From Micropterix aruncella (lineage: Eukaryota; Arthropoda; Insecta; Lepidoptera; Micropterigidae): a DNA stretch of 64,000 nt. Below, in pieces: positions 11,811 to 22,637 of the stretch (its first letter is position 1; every line of letters begins with the position of its first letter). The position numbers and the translations under genes were made by a program. The stretch spans positions 20,480,474 to 20,544,473 of the forward strand of contig OX155951.1 of the NCBI GenBank assembly GCA_944548615.1, given 5' to 3'. Under the pieces are notes generated by a model. That model made no database searches. It was given only the letters and a program-made list of their open reading frames with translations, and was not told where the DNA came from.

Positions 11811-12184
11811 ACGACTGCCGCTACAAAAGGTGAACTACTGTATTTACATATAATTATTTTTATTGCGGTTTTCTATGAAATATTGGTGGTTTATGTATGT
11901 ATCCATATAGATAAATATATATTTTCGGAACGTACTCAATCAGATTTTTCATTTAACACTAAACACGATATATATATATGTTAATTTATTGACATTTGGA
12001 GATTTGGACATTTAGACAACTATTTACTTGGTATAAGTTATTCTATGACATTCGAAATGACATAACGTTTTAACAATACCACAGAATTCTAAATCGGTTC
12101 TAGCGTTTAGAAGTTATGGTGGAATAAAAAGCGGAAAACATGCATAGACGAACCATGAAAACTACACTCCTTTTTTTGTAGGGA
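11811..12184 (-). mobile_element. MITE family A, copy 1
   Basis: Begins ACGACTGCC at 11811 and, read on the minus strand, contains the family core CATAACTTCTAAACGCT. It also contains AATAAATTAACATATATA and TGTTTAGTGTTAAATGAAAA. It aligns along its length with 19498-19872 and ends near 12184, where the second terminal repeat has decayed. It carries no coding sequence, so mobility would depend on a transposase supplied elsewhere. Confidence 0.7.
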
Positions 12185-12223
12185 AGGAAACCCCACGTGG
12201 AAGGACATGTAATAAAATTGGTA

Positions 12224-12662
12224 CACTGAGAAAAATATAACGATGCAATACACGGAAATGCAAATTTTTTAACAAAGATTTCGTATTCGCACACTCGGAC
12301 TGTGGTTCAAACGTATAAATTGACATGACGGGTAACGGTGTTGGCGTGATGGTAGTTACCGTGTCGCAATGTTAAACCATAATGTTATTTCATTGCGTCG
12401 CGACCTAGGGATCTCGCTTCTAACATTACTGCATGTAGTAGTATACGTACGGTTATAGTCAGAACACATGAATCATGTTGAACTACAGTATACTGTTATT
12501 TTCGTATTAGCCACAAGGAAAATGTTGATACATGTAATAGAGTAATGGAGTCTCAACAAAATTCCTAGTAATTCAACAAAATTAAGATTGAAACATCGTT
12601 ATTCTGTATACAACCGTAATAAAAAATGGTAATGTAAGAATCAATCCAATTTTTTCTCAGTG
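12224..12662 (+). mobile_element. MITE family B, copy 1
   Basis: Starts CACTGAGAAAAATAT at 12224 and ends with the inverted TTTTTTCTCAGTG at 12662. It is thus a 439-bp element with 12-15 bp terminal inverted repeats. The whole length aligns in reverse orientation with 17483-17907, for example GGACTGTGG near 12297 and its complement near 17830. No open frame of interest. Confidence 0.65.
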
Positions 12663-12867
12663 GAGCAAGATGAAACGTACAAATAAATTTCAATACGCGG
12701 GCTCTGCGCTCGGATCGGTTTGGATATAACAGCTCTAATCACTTGATCCACACGATGAATAACATCAATTGGCTAAAGATCTTTTCAAATCGGAATATTA
12801 TTTTATGAAACTATTATTAATATTATATGTTAAAAATATATGGTTTGTCTGAAAGTATGATACTTTG

Positions 12868-12960
12868 CGCACCTTCACCCGGACTTGCCCCGTCTTACAT
12901 TACTTATTTCGTACCTCCGCCCGGACTTGCCCCGTATTTACATTACTCATTACGCGCTTA
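12868..12960 (+). repeat. Two-copy tandem repeat of about 45 bp
   Basis: The block CCCGGACTTGCCCCGT followed by TTACATTACT occurs twice (about 12878 and 12921). The flanks GCACCTTCA and GTACCTCCG are related. A weaker third copy may follow to 13015. Confidence 0.6.
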
Positions 12961-13059
12961 ACTGCATCAGACTTACCCTACTCATTTCCCACCTCAGCTC
13001 TGCCCGATTTTGCCTGATCGTACGGCTAAAAATGTGATTACAAAACTAAAAGTCCGCTT

Positions 13060-13205
13060 TATCGTAGGTACGGAACCCTAAATCTAATCAGTTCTTCCCA
13101 TTGATAAATGGAACTGATTGGTGGAAGAATTTTTGAAATCAAACAACGTGTTCTTGAGATATCAATGACTCAGACATAAAGACAGACAGACCGACACAGA
13201 ATAAA
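13060..13205 (+). repeat. Interspersed repeat family F3, copy 1
   Basis: Shares ordered blocks with 24020-24165: TAGGTA(C/G)GGAAC(C/T)CTAAAT, AGTTCTT(C/A)CCATTGA, a GAACTGATTGG or GAAACAGATTGA segment, and TTTTTGAAAT(A/C). Ends in ACAGACAGACC. Probably the 3' part of a retroelement; no protein motif was seen. Confidence 0.5.
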
Positions 13206-13289
13206 ATTCCAAATATAAACTTTAAACTGTCTTATTGTCAATTTTATAATTTACCTAATAGTCAGATAACGATTCCGAGCAGTTTGGGC

Positions 13290-13866
13290 CATATTACCCG
13301 ATCGTTTCCTTGGGTCGGCTCAACTCACGGTTAAACTCCCATCAGGTAGCCTCCTCGAACAGGGACGAATTTGGAAAGGACTCTTTTAACCCTGTCTAGT
13401 CTATGTCGTGGACAAGTAAATTGGTTTTCAGGAGGTAGACTTCGGGTGCTGCTGAGCGGTTTGCGCATCTTGCGGCGGTAGCCAATAGATTGTGCACGTC
13501 GGCGAATAACCCGGGGTTGGGAGGGTCCGAAAACTTCTGGATTGTATACGTTTCCTAAGCAACGGATGTGGTTGTTGACCTGATGTCGTCAGCTACTGTT
13601 GAAACGATCCGTTGGCCACCCGATCTCGTGTGGCCAACGAGAGACGGGCAAAGAGCGCAACGATTTGAAGTTAGGGCGTGAGGTCGGCCCGCTGGTTCAC
13701 GTCCCAGTGCCTCGCGGTCAGTCGTTGGACCCTCACGGGCTTGTCGGTGTAACTAGACAGTGGACTGTCTTTCTCCGCCAAGTCTTCACATTCACTCCAT
13801 GAAAGGTAGAATGACCTGATATCGTCAAAGGTCCCTGGGGTGACGGGTTCGCCTATTTTGTAAACA
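13290..13866 (+). repeat. GC-rich dispersed repeat F2, plus-strand copy
   Basis: Shares with 37330-37986 the blocks GGCTCAACTCACG, GCCAATAGATTGTGCA (GCCAATCGGCTGTGCA there), CTGTTTCCTAAGCA-like sequence, CCGCTGG and GACCCTCACGGGCTTGT. It ends in GGGTGACGGGTTCGCC. Open frames inside are short and not conserved between copies. I infer a LINE-derived 3' untranslated region, because the family sits next to an R1-clade ORF at 62.4 kb. Confidence 0.6.
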
Positions 13867-14784
13867 TTCTAAGATGTCTTGTTATCGAGATGCTACGTGA
13901 ATTACATATAAATTTATGATATCGAAAAGATCTCATATAATACTAGAAACACTACTGGCGAAAATAATTGCTGATTTTAACTGACCACTTCGTAATAATT
14001 TATTTAAATATGAACCAAACGCCTTTATTGCATTATATTATGTCCCTAATGTAAGCAAATAAAATAACTACACTTGATCTTATACAAGTCATAATGTAGT
14101 TTAATTCTGTGTCAAATTTATCTCTCACCTATGTAAAACTGTACGTCATCACAGCTGTCGCAGCCAGACTTACAAGTTAATTTAGTGCGGAGTATTTAAT
14201 TATTCCATCTCTCTGCAATTTTCCTCTTTGTATCGCAAGTGGAGCTCGGTCGTAAGTGAATGTTAGTTGTGCAATTTCATACGTCGTCTTAAAGTCGGGA
14301 TTTTGTCTTACAAATTTACCAACTCGCATTCGTAACAGTGAAATGATGAGAAAACTTACTCCGTATGACTCTTTCTAAAGGACGCATACAGCCGCTGTAT
14401 ATTTTAAAAGTTTCAAAGCGACTTGATAGCATAATGGTATAGTAGTCGTAGGGGCAGTTTTCGAGGACTTTATTTATATTTCAATAGCTATAATTACCGT
14501 GCGCTTTTTGCATACTTATTATGATAATTATAGTGTAAACTTGATGTAGAGATATTTTGACGTACATTTTTGAGGGATCTTTTGATGTATTTTGCATCAG
14601 ACTGTTGTTTCTGGTAGTTTTCATTTTAAATTAATTACTTCCTACTTCATCTATAAAATATATAGTATAAATACCACTTTGAAAATATATTACCTTACAA
14701 CAAAAGTCTGATAAAAGACGACAACAGTCAAACACCAGCAATAACAGAGATAATAGGTTTAAAGTAAAAAACTTTTCCCTGGCA
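13867..14784. other. Unassigned stretch
   Basis: AT-rich sequence with no recognised coding motif or repeat structure. Confidence 0.4.
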
Positions 14785-15395
14785 TACATTACATTACATT
14801 ACATTTTCGTACTGTCCAATTTACGGCTAAAAGCCACTCTTGGATTTGTCAAAATTATTGTATTAGGTAGTAAGTCTTGCCACTACTCTTTACTTAACTA
14901 ACATACATCGGTAGTCAAGAATTTAATAACTAGATTGTGAAAATATGAATATAAATATAAATAATTAAAATAGAATCCTAATAATTTAAATATTCAATAA
15001 TTCCTATAGATTAGGTAATAGTAAAAGTTATTCATCGTAATATTGAAGTTGTCAGTAAAATGTTAAGTAATAAAAGTAAAGCTATGTCATGCATTTAAAA
15101 ACTAAAATACAAATATAAAACCGTATCAATTAACCATACAATAGTGCTTTAATTTTTTAAGTCATTTAATTAAATTGGCACAACATTTGAAAAGTCATGG
15201 CCCCCGAATTCGGCCAGATTATAGAAATAGTAGCCTATCAGCATCTCCTTGATGTTTTTTTTTAATTTTGCGTCCTCCAGCTGTTTAACAGTGGTAGGAA
15301 GTAAATTATAGAATTTAAAGCTAAGGTATAAGTAACTTTTCTGTACTTTTGCCAGTCCTATACGTCGTACGCGTATATATAGTCGGGGTAGTGCG
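14785..15395 (-). pseudogene. LINE 3' end fragment with pentamer tail
   Basis: Read on the minus strand from 15395, the frame gives LAKVQKSYLYLSFKFYNLLP, then TVKQLEDAKLKKNIKEML and YYFYNLAEF. This is the C-terminal pattern of Jockey/CR1-type ORF2 and resembles that at 44.7 kb. About 350 bases of AT-rich untranslated sequence follow. The element ends at 14785-14806 in a CATTA/ATTAC pentamer repeat that serves as tail. The RT domain is lost to 5' truncation. Confidence 0.7.
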
Positions 15396-15689
15396 AGTGA
15401 ATGTTCGCCTTAATTGGCGTTTGTGCGAGGTGCTGTCTAGCATACATTAAACACTGGCGAGGTGCTGTCTACCACTTAATTAAGACAAATATAATAAATT
15501 ATTATTATTCCAGTGTAATAACTTCATCGAGGAAACATTGTGAAGATAACGAAGGCGTTCATAAAATTACATCGAAGACATTTATGAGCATCACGGTGCC
15601 ATGGTTAAAAAATGCGGGAAAATTACTTAAAAGAGCCATCAGTGTATCGTATGATGTAGTCAATTTCCTCCGGGGGGTTTAAGTTTGAG

Positions 15690-15993
15690 GGCCGACACGC
15701 CGCTGCCTGAAACAGCGATCGTAAACATTGGGACGAGTCCTGAAATCTTGCTACTTTGTCCCAATGTCACGCTCGGCGAGGGCTCTTTGTGAATATGCGG
15801 TGAAGATCGTCAAACCGCAGAGCACATGATCTGGTCATAATCTGTGCTCTCGGTCGCGAGAGAGAAACTGCTTGATACGGTCGGTGGCTACGTGAGTAGG
15901 TCTCCCATCTGGAACGCGGATGTTATCAGTAACAAGGTGTGCTTTGCGGCCTTCCATCTGTTCGTGTCTCATTGGGTGTCACGAATGGATTAG
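15690..15993 (+). pseudogene. R1-clade LINE C-terminal fragment
   Basis: One plus frame reads CGEDRQTAEHMIWS, an in-frame TAA, then SVLSVAREKLLDTVGGYV and NKVCFAAFHLFVSHWVSRMD with a terminal TAG at about 15993. The Cys/His-containing block before an EHMIW motif and the closing helical segment match the C-terminal zinc-knuckle region of R1/TRAS-type LINE ORF2. The upstream segment containing LLLCPNVTLGEGS is shifted by a frameshift. It is a dead remnant, and whether it comes from the same family as 62437-64000 is unknown because that copy does not extend this far. Confidence 0.6.
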
Positions 15994-16081
15994 TTAAGGT
16001 TACTAGTTACTCCTCTATATGGGGAAAGTTCAATTAGCGTCCCGCAACTGGGTTTTGCTATTCCTTCTCCTGCATCCAAAA

Positions 16082-16402
16082 TGGGCTCGATTGAGTTTCT
16101 TCGTGAACTGAAATCGGAAGTTAGTTTATGTGAACGAGAGGGAGCAATACGATAGAGTGGAATGTGAAATGCACTGTCGTTACTTTTCAGCATTAAAACT
16201 ACCCACTGAAGATAAAACAGCTAAATCTACGACCGCACGAAATGTGTTCAAACTTATTCGGACGGCTATACGTTTGACAGGTAGTTTTGGTGCGGGATAA
16301 TTGACTGTTGTTCATATTATATTCCGCTTTAACGTATTGCTCTGTCTCGTTGGCTTAAACTAAGTTTCAATTTTAGTTCAACAAGAAAGGCAATTGGGCC
16401 CA
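16082..16402 (+). mobile_element. MITE family C, copy 1
   Basis: The left end reads TGGGCTCGATTGAGTTTCTT. The right end read in reverse gives TGGGCCCAATTGCCTTTCTT. The inverted similarity continues for about 60 bases (GTGAACTGAAAT against GTTGAACTAAAAT). A second copy lies at 54524-54847. An inner inverted pair, AAACTACC and GGTAGTTTT, gives an additional fold-back. No coding capacity. Confidence 0.7.
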
Positions 16403-16809
16403 ATGCCTGGTAAGCCGTTTACGTTCAATTATGGCATCCTTTTACCTTGTGGGTTTATATACAAAGGTCACATGGAAAGATTCCTCAACTGACCACTTAC
16501 ATAACGATTTTCTTTTAAATATATATATTTCAAAATGGAAATCTTTGGCAGTAGAAAAACGTTTTTTTCACCTAACTGTTGTTTGTTTTTTTTTCATGGT
16601 AACGTTATTTTTAAAAAACTGCGTGTCTGCATTTCGATGGATTTAAATCGGGAAAATTTTCGCTGTGTGATTTCATACGATGTTACGTGTATTTTCATAG
16701 CTCAGTAGGGCCTCGTTTGGCTTTAAACTACTTTTGGCTATGAATCATAAAACAATACGGTAATTTATAGCTGGTTTGCAGAATTCAAATACAATCGAGT
16801 AATCTCAGC

Positions 16810-16960
16810 AACGAATTTCGTAAAGGTTGCCCCTCCACCGCTATCAACAACAAAAACATCGATGCTGTGCGCCGTATAATCGAAACAGATGGGCATGTGA
16901 CCTAAGTTGACATTCTGACAATCCTACGCAAACATTTTTATGTGTAAAAAAGTATATTAA
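16810..16960 (+). pseudogene. Mariner-type transposase relic (N-terminal part)
   Basis: The plus frame from about 16814 reads GCPSTAINNKNIDAVRRIIE then TDGHVT, a stop, VDILTILRKHFYV. This resembles the helix-turn-helix region of mariner transposases, where a GRPST-type segment is followed by an ID-V-RMI-DRR-T helix and a KILHEHL-V-K segment. The stop and later frame changes show it is inactive. The DDD/E catalytic core was not found nearby. Confidence 0.5.
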
Positions 16961-17094
16961 CGGTCACAGCGAATATTTTGTGAAGCAATAAATTTATGTT
17001 TGGATATTCATTGTATTTTTTTCTTATTCATTCTGTAGACCTTTTAGTGTGGCCCTGATATTTGCAAATAAATATGACCAAGCATTTCCACCTT

Positions 17095-17169
17095 TCACTC
17101 GATATGGCAGATAAAGCTATCACTCGATATGGCAGATAAAGCTATCACTCGATATGGCAGATAAAGCTA
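17095..17169 (+). repeat. Perfect 3 x 25-bp tandem repeat
   Basis: The unit begins TCACTCGATATGGCAGATAA and ends AGCTA. It occurs three times without mismatch at 17095, 17120 and 17145. Perfect identity implies recent expansion or ongoing homogenisation. Confidence 0.95.
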
Positions 17170-17482
17170 CCAGATGTGGTCTACATTATAATCAAAAAAA
17201 TATATCTTGTACTATCTCTTTCTGTTCTTTTTTATATTGTCTATTATATTTATTATCATTACTTTATCAAAAAATACATCGTTTAACACAAAGTATGTAA
17301 AGTAGGGGGTCACGTTAATTAGACGTAATTGATTGGTAAATGACGTGACTCTTTGGTATAAATCTAGAAAATTAGGCATTTTTCGTAAATAGTAAAAAAA
17401 ATATATATTAGCATATTTCCTGCGGTTTACGATCCCCTTCCAGCCCGCGACGCAATACAAGCATGTTTGGTCGTCTAGAGAC

Positions 17483-17907
17483 CCTTAGGAAAAATATTGG
17501 CTTGATTCTTACATTACCATTTTGTTATTAAAGTTCTATACAGAATAACGATGTTTCAATCGGAATTTTGTTCAAACTCCATTACTCGATTATATGTATT
17601 AACATTTTCTTTACGGTTAATATAGAAATAACAGTACCTATATTGTGGTTTCAACATGATTCACGTGTCCGAATATAACCCTATGTATAACTACTACATG
17701 CTGACATGCAAGAAGCGAGATCCCAAGGTCGCGAAGTGATGAAATAAGATTATGTTTAAACATTACGACACGATAACTATGCCAATCACGCCAACATCAA
17801 TACCCGTCATGTTAATTTATACGTATAGACCACAGTCCGAAATATAAACGTAATCCTTGTTGATACATGCGTATTTCCTTGTATTACATCGTTATATTTT
17901 TTCGGTG
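17483..17907 (-). mobile_element. MITE family B, copy 2
   Basis: Reverse-orientation relative of 12224-12662. It carries ACATGCTGACATGCAAGAAG where copy 1 has the complementary segment, and CCAATCACGCCAACATCAAT matching GTTGGCGTGATGG in copy 1. The ends are degenerate (CCTTAGGAAAAATAT and its counterpart near 17900). The 82-codon minus frame just to the left (17212-17460) has no recognisable motif. Confidence 0.6.
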
Positions 17908-18090
17908 TACTACTAAATATTACTACAATATCACTGTGGAGGAGGGGGTGGGTCGAGGAGGGGTCGACGAGGAGTCGAGGGGTGTTCGGCTGGTGGGAGG
18001 GGAGTTCGGTAGGAAGGAGTTCGAGAGAGTAGGGCGGCAGGGGCGGCGGGGATCATATATACTTGCCGGTAAAGTATTGGGGTGTTACAC
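17908..18090 (+). repeat. G-rich tract family, copy 2
   Basis: A purine-rich, G-dominated block at 17938-18050 (GGAGGGGGTGGG, GGGAGGGGAG) closes with ACTTGCCGGTAAAGTATTGG at 18061-18080. This is a diverged version of the terminal motif in the 8.8-kb and 42.9-kb copies. Confidence 0.5.
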
Positions 18091-19497
18091 CGATTTTTTA
18101 AGTTATATGATTGATTGTTATTGTACATGCTTGTATAATTAAATAAACTGCCTTGGTCTTAATTGGATGAGATCACTAGCTGCTTGTCTGCTTTGCAAAC
18201 TTTAGTAGACTAAATGACCTCAGTCGTTAAAACTACTAGAATTTAAAATGCTTGGCTTCTGCCCCCATTTACCTTGCTGGAGCAATAAATATATTAACTC
18301 GGATGTACTGCACGCGCAGTAAGTTTGTAATACATGATTGTAGAACGCAGGTATGATAATTGTAACTCAATTAACGCAATACATATTCAATGCGCGTTGA
18401 ATTATTCGCCCCATTATTAGAGTCGAGTCATATAATTGGTTGCACTCTATAGTTATAGTTCTATCGTGAGCAGATGTAGATAATGTACGTTTTATAATGA
18501 ATTATATGGTATTTCATTGTAATTCAAATTAATACAGAACAGGATACGAGGTTCCCTAGATAAGCCAGTAACGTTAACTTTACATAACGTTTTTCCATGA
18601 ACTGTTATGTAGTCGTATTCGTTTCATATTATACTTTTAAATGAAAGATTGAATATTAACGCTTGAAAAGGTTGTAGACCCCACGTGGAAGGACGAGTAA
18701 AATCCTTTAAAAGGGATGGTGAGAGCGGCATGAAGGGAAAAGAAACCCATTTCGCTCACGCTTTCCTCTCGTATGTGTAGGTACGTATAGATAAACAGAC
18801 ACATATAATCTGCACAAATACATGTATATAGGTATAGGTTCGAATGTATTCAGCGCTCTTATTAGGGTCTTTGCGTCTGAACAGCCCCACTTGTGGGTAA
18901 TTAATTTTGCTTGGATCTGCTAATATAAAATATATAGGCAAGTACACATGTATATATGTATATTATATGTATGTGTAAAGTCATATGGAATATTATATTT
19001 TTGTAAACTTATACATGTATCCGCTATCGGCTCTAAGGTTAGAACGATAAGGAAAGTTTTTATCCGCAGGCAGAAAAGTTTACGCAGCAGAGAGCTACAC
19101 GTTGCGCAAGGCTTTCGGCGACTCGAAAAACATTATAATGGCGTCACTTTTTTGTTTTATCTTCCTTATTTCTGACTTTGTTTTATATACGGATTTATTC
19201 TTCTTATTTTAATCGATGTTGTTTGTTTTTGGGCTTGGCGTCTTTAGTACATCTGTAGAATTTCTTTTGTTTTGCAAGTGGTAATTTTGTCGATACTTTT
19301 AGATTATACATAATGCTTGTTAAGTGTTTTTTATGGTGTTCATAATTCGTTTTTTCGTTTTAATGTGCACGATTCATCACTTAGCACTCAAGTAGCAGTC
19401 TCTATTGGTTTTATTTTATTTTAATATAGAATTACCTTTATCGTTGCTTGGGTTATTGCAATATTCTTTGTTGGCGGCGAGCGCGAACGCTTTTTAC
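18091..19497. other. Unassigned stretch
   Basis: AT-rich sequence. A short block CCCCACGTGGAAGGAC at about 18680 also occurs at 12190, next to MITE A copy 1, so it may be a small shared repeat. No gene was recognised. Confidence 0.35.
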
Positions 19498-19872
19498 ATG
19501 ACTGCCTAAGAAAAATGATTGAATTATATTCGGTGTTCATCTATGTATGTTATCCGTTTTTTATTCCACCATAACTTCTAAACGCTTGGACCGATTTACA
19601 AGTGTGTAGTATTGTTAAAATCGTTATGTCTTTTTGAGTGTTATAGGGTACCTCAACTTTCCAAATATCAAGTAAGTAGTTGTATAAATGTTCCAATGTC
19701 AAATGTCAATAAATTAAAATAAATATATCGTATTTAGTGTCAAATGAAAAATCTGATAGAGTACATTCCGGAAATATCTATATAGAGAAATACATAAACT
19801 ATAAATATTTCATAAAAATCGTAACTAAACTAGTTATAAATACAATAGTTCACTTTCTGTAACGGCAGTCTT
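19498..19872 (+). mobile_element. MITE family A, best full-length copy
   Basis: The 375-bp element starts ATGACTGCC and ends GGCAGTCTT, against ACGACTGCC and GGCAGTCGT in copy 49405-50283. Internal landmarks are CATAACTTCTAAACGCTTGG, GTGTCAAATGAAAAATC and ACAATAGTTCACTTTCTGTA. This copy is uninterrupted and serves as the reference for insertions in the other copies. Confidence 0.75.
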
Positions 19873-21066
19873 GTTTTTTTTAAATATTTATAATGTATTT
19901 CTGATCGAATATGGTTGATATCACGACCGTACGATAAGCACACAGTGTTATACGATGATGTAGTGACATGTCGAGCATGTCAAGACTTGACATAGTGTGT
20001 GATATACCCTTTAGTCTAAGCTCAGTTTTCTTATTTCAGCGATGAAATGAAAAAATATTGAGTTGTGCTTTTAAGGACGTGATTTAGGTGAATCCATAGA
20101 ATGATGAAATAAAATTCACCAAACTGCGAGAAGATCAATTTTAATTGGTTATAGAAAGAGAAAGTATTTATTTCCATTACAACCATTACAATTATGTAGG
20201 AATGATATTAAATAATTCTTAATATAAGTTACTCAATTTAGCAAAGAATCATATGAAGTAAATTACTCTAAACCTATTCCAATTGATTCACATGAATTAT
20301 TTGATGAAAAGGCCGCCCCGAGAAATAAGTGGTCGATCTGGGCAGATGTCACCCTCTGTTGCAATGCACAGAGCAGCACTTATTAGAATAATATGTTTGT
20401 CACCGATGTAATTCTCTATGGTTTAGGATAATTATGTTTAGAGTAAATACACGTTAAGTAGACTACGGTGCTGTAGTATGCAGTACAGTTTGATACAAGC
20501 TAAAAGCGAGTGAGTGAACAGTGACTGTGGGCGTACCAGTCATCTCAGAATGTAACAATAACTGTTGACGTCTTTTCGCACTAAAATAAGTAGGGGATGG
20601 ATCTACTGATCCAGTTCCGCCACGGCCTGACAAGACCTTGCTTAAACGGGCAGGCACTGGCAAGCTAGTGGGATCCCTCACAAATTGTTAATTATTTTCT
20701 GATACAGCCATCAGATTAACTAAAAAATGTGATCAAATTAAGCAATTACGACAAGGCATCAATGATTGATCGCGTATATACGTAAAATACACGAGTTTAA
20801 TAACATAGGAATGATCTGCGTAATCTACGTTACAAAAAATAATGGGTGGGGTTTGGTTTTTCACCGCATTTAAAATTAGCGAATTATATACGAAAAGTCC
20901 CAAAACACCGCAAAAATGATATATTTTTCTGATGATTGCCGAAAAACCAAGAAAATGTCTGAAATTCAACATTTTTTAAACATTAAAAAGACGAATTTCT
21001 TACAAATCTTCTGACGACTTCTTAAAAAGCACAACCTAAAAAATGGTAAATGTATCCATTATTTGG
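19873..21066. other. Unassigned stretch
   Basis: AT-rich sequence with frames up to 79 codons and no recognisable protein. A more GC-rich block at 20570-20690 contains no identifiable motif. Confidence 0.35.
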
Positions 21067-21107
21067 TTTCTTAGTAACGGACCACTAAGTGGTCCGTTAC
21101 TAAGAAA
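21067..21107. repeat. Perfect 41-bp palindrome
   Basis: The left arm TTTCTTAGTAACGGACCACT is followed by a single A and then its exact reverse complement. Twenty paired bases with a one-base centre is far beyond chance. No inverted element flanks it, so it may be a fold-back remnant or the excision scar of an inverted-repeat element. Confidence 0.95.
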
Positions 21108-22637
21108 ATTAGAATTTTCGCGGAAAGTTATGCAAATACTGTGAAATACATTTGCCCGCACGATATAAACGAACCCTCTCCAACCATATTACCCGCCGGG
21201 TCTGGAGCGTGCAATTATCTCTCCTATATTAAAATAAGAATACCTATCACATTGAAAATTATCATACTAAGATATCAAAATCGTATTTTTATAAAGTAGT
21301 ATATGATTTCAACCATAACGACAATGACCATGTTAAATTATAATTCCTCCGTTTTCTAAAAATAGCCATTCGAGTAGAGAATAACATTGTATAAAGCAAT
21401 GGAGTTTCTCTTGTTTGGTCGCGCTAATAGACACCGGTATCAGCTACGCAAAGTCTTTTATGAAATCAGCGATTGAACTTGGTGTCCATGCGTTGCTCTT
21501 CCTAAATTATTACTGGATTTGCGCTATGTCTTGGCTATATAAATAATCAGGCAACCTAAGTAGGCAATAATTAAGCTCATAATTGTAAAATCAGATAAAT
21601 CACTATATTCATTGGGTGAAAACAGCGCATGCGTCTCAGATTAAACGTCATTGTTTCATGGGGATGTCGAATTATCAAATTTCATGCTTGTCGAAATTAT
21701 ATAAATAATAGTGCGAATCTTTGATAATAGTGAAAGACTCTAGCACTTGTAAGGATTAAGATACAGTGGCATAGATCTGCGAATTGTGTGATTATTACTG
21801 CGCTAAATTGTGCTGTTTGAAGCTCGATTTTTTGGTACATTTTTTTTTTATGCTTTTTTTTTTTGGAAAGGACTACCGTCTTGGGACTTTCATGATTGTT
21901 TCTTTTAGTTTTAGAAGCGCTCAAATCTTAAACCCTAAACCAATTTACCTCTTACAGTTAATGGATATATTCGATTAATAAATAAAGTAATTCTGAATAA
22001 GTCAAATTTATTATAACCGTGGAAGCGCAGTATTATGTACTCGTAGAGGCGTAGAGGCGTAGCACACACCGGAAAAAACGCGTTTTTGGTTTACGCACTT
22101 ATTTCTTCCACAGCGTAGCACTCCCGCGATGGCCGTTGCCGTTTCATCACCCGGCCTACGCGCGGAACGCGCTGACTTGGCCGTTTTTACATAAACAGCG
22201 ACGCGGCACGAAGGTACAAAATGTGTTTTCTCGTGTGCGCCATACATTTTTTTCGCCGTTTTAAACGGCGCGTATCTGAATACAAAAAAGTGGGGACGCC
22301 TTTCAGCGGCGGCAGTTGCGAAACGCCTCGACAATTGAAACCAATTTATGGCCGTTATTCAGGTTCATCCGGTCGTGCGAACCGGCCTGACTCTCTTTAT
22401 TCGTACGCATCAAGGGATAGAGAATTTATTGAATGCGCCCGCCACCCGTAGCGACAGACGCGCTGCTCGCCAGCGACCTTGCCATTTCTATACACCTGCT
22501 CATGTATATACATAGAGCCTTAATATGTCTTCGCAGAGAGTGTGATATGTCTTCGCGTAATATTGAATAAAAAACCATTCAAACAAAAATATTGATACTA
22601 ATAATAAACAAGTAATTATATTAAAAGAAATAAAAAC
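21108..22637. other. Unassigned stretch with GC-rich part
   Basis: Bases 22010-22490 are GC-rich with overlapping frames on both strands (22011-22334 minus, 22221-22451 plus), neither recognisable. The composition resembles other unique-looking blocks at 11.4 and 61.7 kb. Nothing definite can be called. Confidence 0.3.

Noticed and set aside
18837..18860. GGTTCGAA-like B box suggesting a tRNA gene
   Set aside because: No A box at the right distance and no acceptor-stem pairing.
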